The notes below the pieces were generated by a model. That model searched no databases. It was not told the DNA's origin and was given only the letters and a program-made list of their open reading frames with translations. Shown one piece after another: positions 34,308 to 34,873 of a DNA stretch of 34,873 nucleotides (position 1 is the first letter of the stretch; every line of letters starts with the position of its first letter). A program made the position numbers and the translations under genes. This DNA is from Pseudomonadota bacterium (lineage in GTDB: Bacteria; Pseudomonadota; Gammaproteobacteria; Burkholderiales; Ferrovaceae): contig JAKBAT010000004.1 in assembly GCA_021808815.1 (NCBI GenBank), forward strand, positions 1-34,873, in the 5' to 3' direction.

Positions 34308-34873
34308 ATGCGGGTACTCGTCGTGGAGGATGACCAAACCCTGGGCAGGGCCATGTCGGCATCCCTGGTGCATGCCGGCTTTGCGACGGACTGGGTGGGG
34401 ACGGTGGGCGATGCGTTGCATCTGCTTGACGGCGAAAGCTTCGATGCCATCGTGCTGGATCTCGGGCTGCCCGATCGTGATGGCTACGAGGTGGTGCGGG
34501 CGTTGCGCTTGCGCGGGCGTACCCTGCCGGTCCTGATTCTCACGGCGCGCGACGCCGTGGAAGACCGGGTGCAGGGCCTCGACCTGGGGGCAGACGACTA
34601 TCTGGTAAAACCCGTGGCCATGACCGAACTCCAGGCCAGGTTGCGTGCCCTGATCCGGCGCAGCACGGGATCCGCCGCCAGTGCCCGCTTCTGCCTGGGG
34701 GCGCTGGAGCTGGATACGGCGGGCAAGCGGGCCTTTCTGCACGGCGTACCGCTGGAGTTGTCGGGTCGGGAATGGGGAGTGTTGGAGTATCTGGCCATTC
34801 ATGCGCAGCGCATTGTGTCGAAAGAGCAATTGATCCAGGGGTTGACCAGCCTGGGCCAGGAGCTGAGCGAAAA
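34308..34873 (+). CDS. OmpR-family response regulator (right edge truncated)
   Basis: The first 188 codons of a two-component response regulator; the end is beyond the window. The receiver domain opens MRVLVVEDDQTLG with acidic residues Glu7-Asp8-Asp9, has the phospho-accepting Asp51 in IVLDLGLPDRDGYEVV, the Thr switch in LILTARD, and the conserved Lys in DDYLVKP. A winged-helix effector domain begins near residue 125 (LGALELDTAGKRAFLHG, LSGREWGVLEYLA), as in QseB/PmrA/CusR-type regulators. The ATG at 34308 follows GGAG by 9 bp; an ATG at 34293 has none. It is divergent from the efflux operon and is the likely regulator of it; a sensor kinase gene probably follows outside the window. Confidence 0.93.
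   Translation, partial: MRVLVVEDDQTLGRAMSASLVHAGFATDWVGTVGDALHLLDGESFDAIVLDLGLPDRDGYEVVRALRLRGRTLPVLILTARDAVEDRVQGLDLGADDYLVKPVAMTELQARLRALIRRSTGSAASARFCLGALELDTAGKRAFLHGVPLELSGREWGVLEYLAIHAQRIVSKEQLIQGLTSLGQELSE

Noticed and set aside
34226-34450. N-terminal extension of the outer membrane lipoprotein
   Set aside because: It would lie opposite the response regulator start and put the signal peptide in the middle of the protein; ACAGGA before 34225 supports the shorter form.

Overview
The window looks like a compact chromosomal segment of a G+C-rich (about 60% by eye) betaproteobacterium, most like the Nitrosomonadales / iron-oxidiser side of the class. The grounds are the order aroQ-accB-accC-prmA, the hemC-hemD-hemX-hemY block divergent from ppc, a glutamate-cysteine ligase of the Acidithiobacillus ferrooxidans type beside gshB, and a suf operon led by an Rrf2 regulator. 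This placement rests on gene content only; no 16S or marker search could be run. I see no insertion sequence, phage gene, CRISPR array or origin.

Layout. 1-557: 3' end of an HD-GYP protein. 623-1309: a lone cyanase gene (cynS) and tRNA-Arg(CCG), both on the minus strand. 1517-1705: a small DUF2892 membrane protein. 1813-2649: apaH, whose 3' end overlaps plsC by 176 bp on the opposite strand. 2474-8410 (minus): a tight operon aroQ-accB-accC-prmA-gcvH-tpx-pfkB-plsC joining aromatic and fatty-acid precursor synthesis, L11 methylation, a lipoyl carrier, peroxide defence and phospholipid acylation. 8493-10438: a divergent pair, an NAD(P)-dependent epimerase-like protein and a 2Fe-2S flavin reductase. 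10447-14379 (minus): hemC-hemD-hemX-hemY for tetrapyrrole synthesis. 14458-18234 (plus): ppc and ddl. 18241-20473 (minus): gshA-gshB, making glutathione. 20608-26636 (plus): sufR-B-C-D-S-U-T, a complete SUF iron-sulphur assembly operon with overlapping genes. 26721-28220: comM/yifB. 28227-34225 (minus): a CBA-type heavy-metal RND efflux operon (outer membrane factor, adaptor, pump), divergent from an OmpR-family response regulator that runs off the right edge at 34873.

Most genes are housekeeping and readily recognised. The signals most worth checking are regulatory. A perfect CTGACA-N5-CTGACA tandem repeat lies just upstream of the response regulator, in the layout expected for an OmpR/PmrA-type binding site. 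Back-to-back gshA and suf promoters appear to share one -35 element, with a dyad over the suf -10. A putative leaderless promoter precedes the epimerase gene. There is also an apparent codon-use anomaly in cynS and a long antisense overlap between apaH and plsC. I did not find a convincing new multi-gene system.
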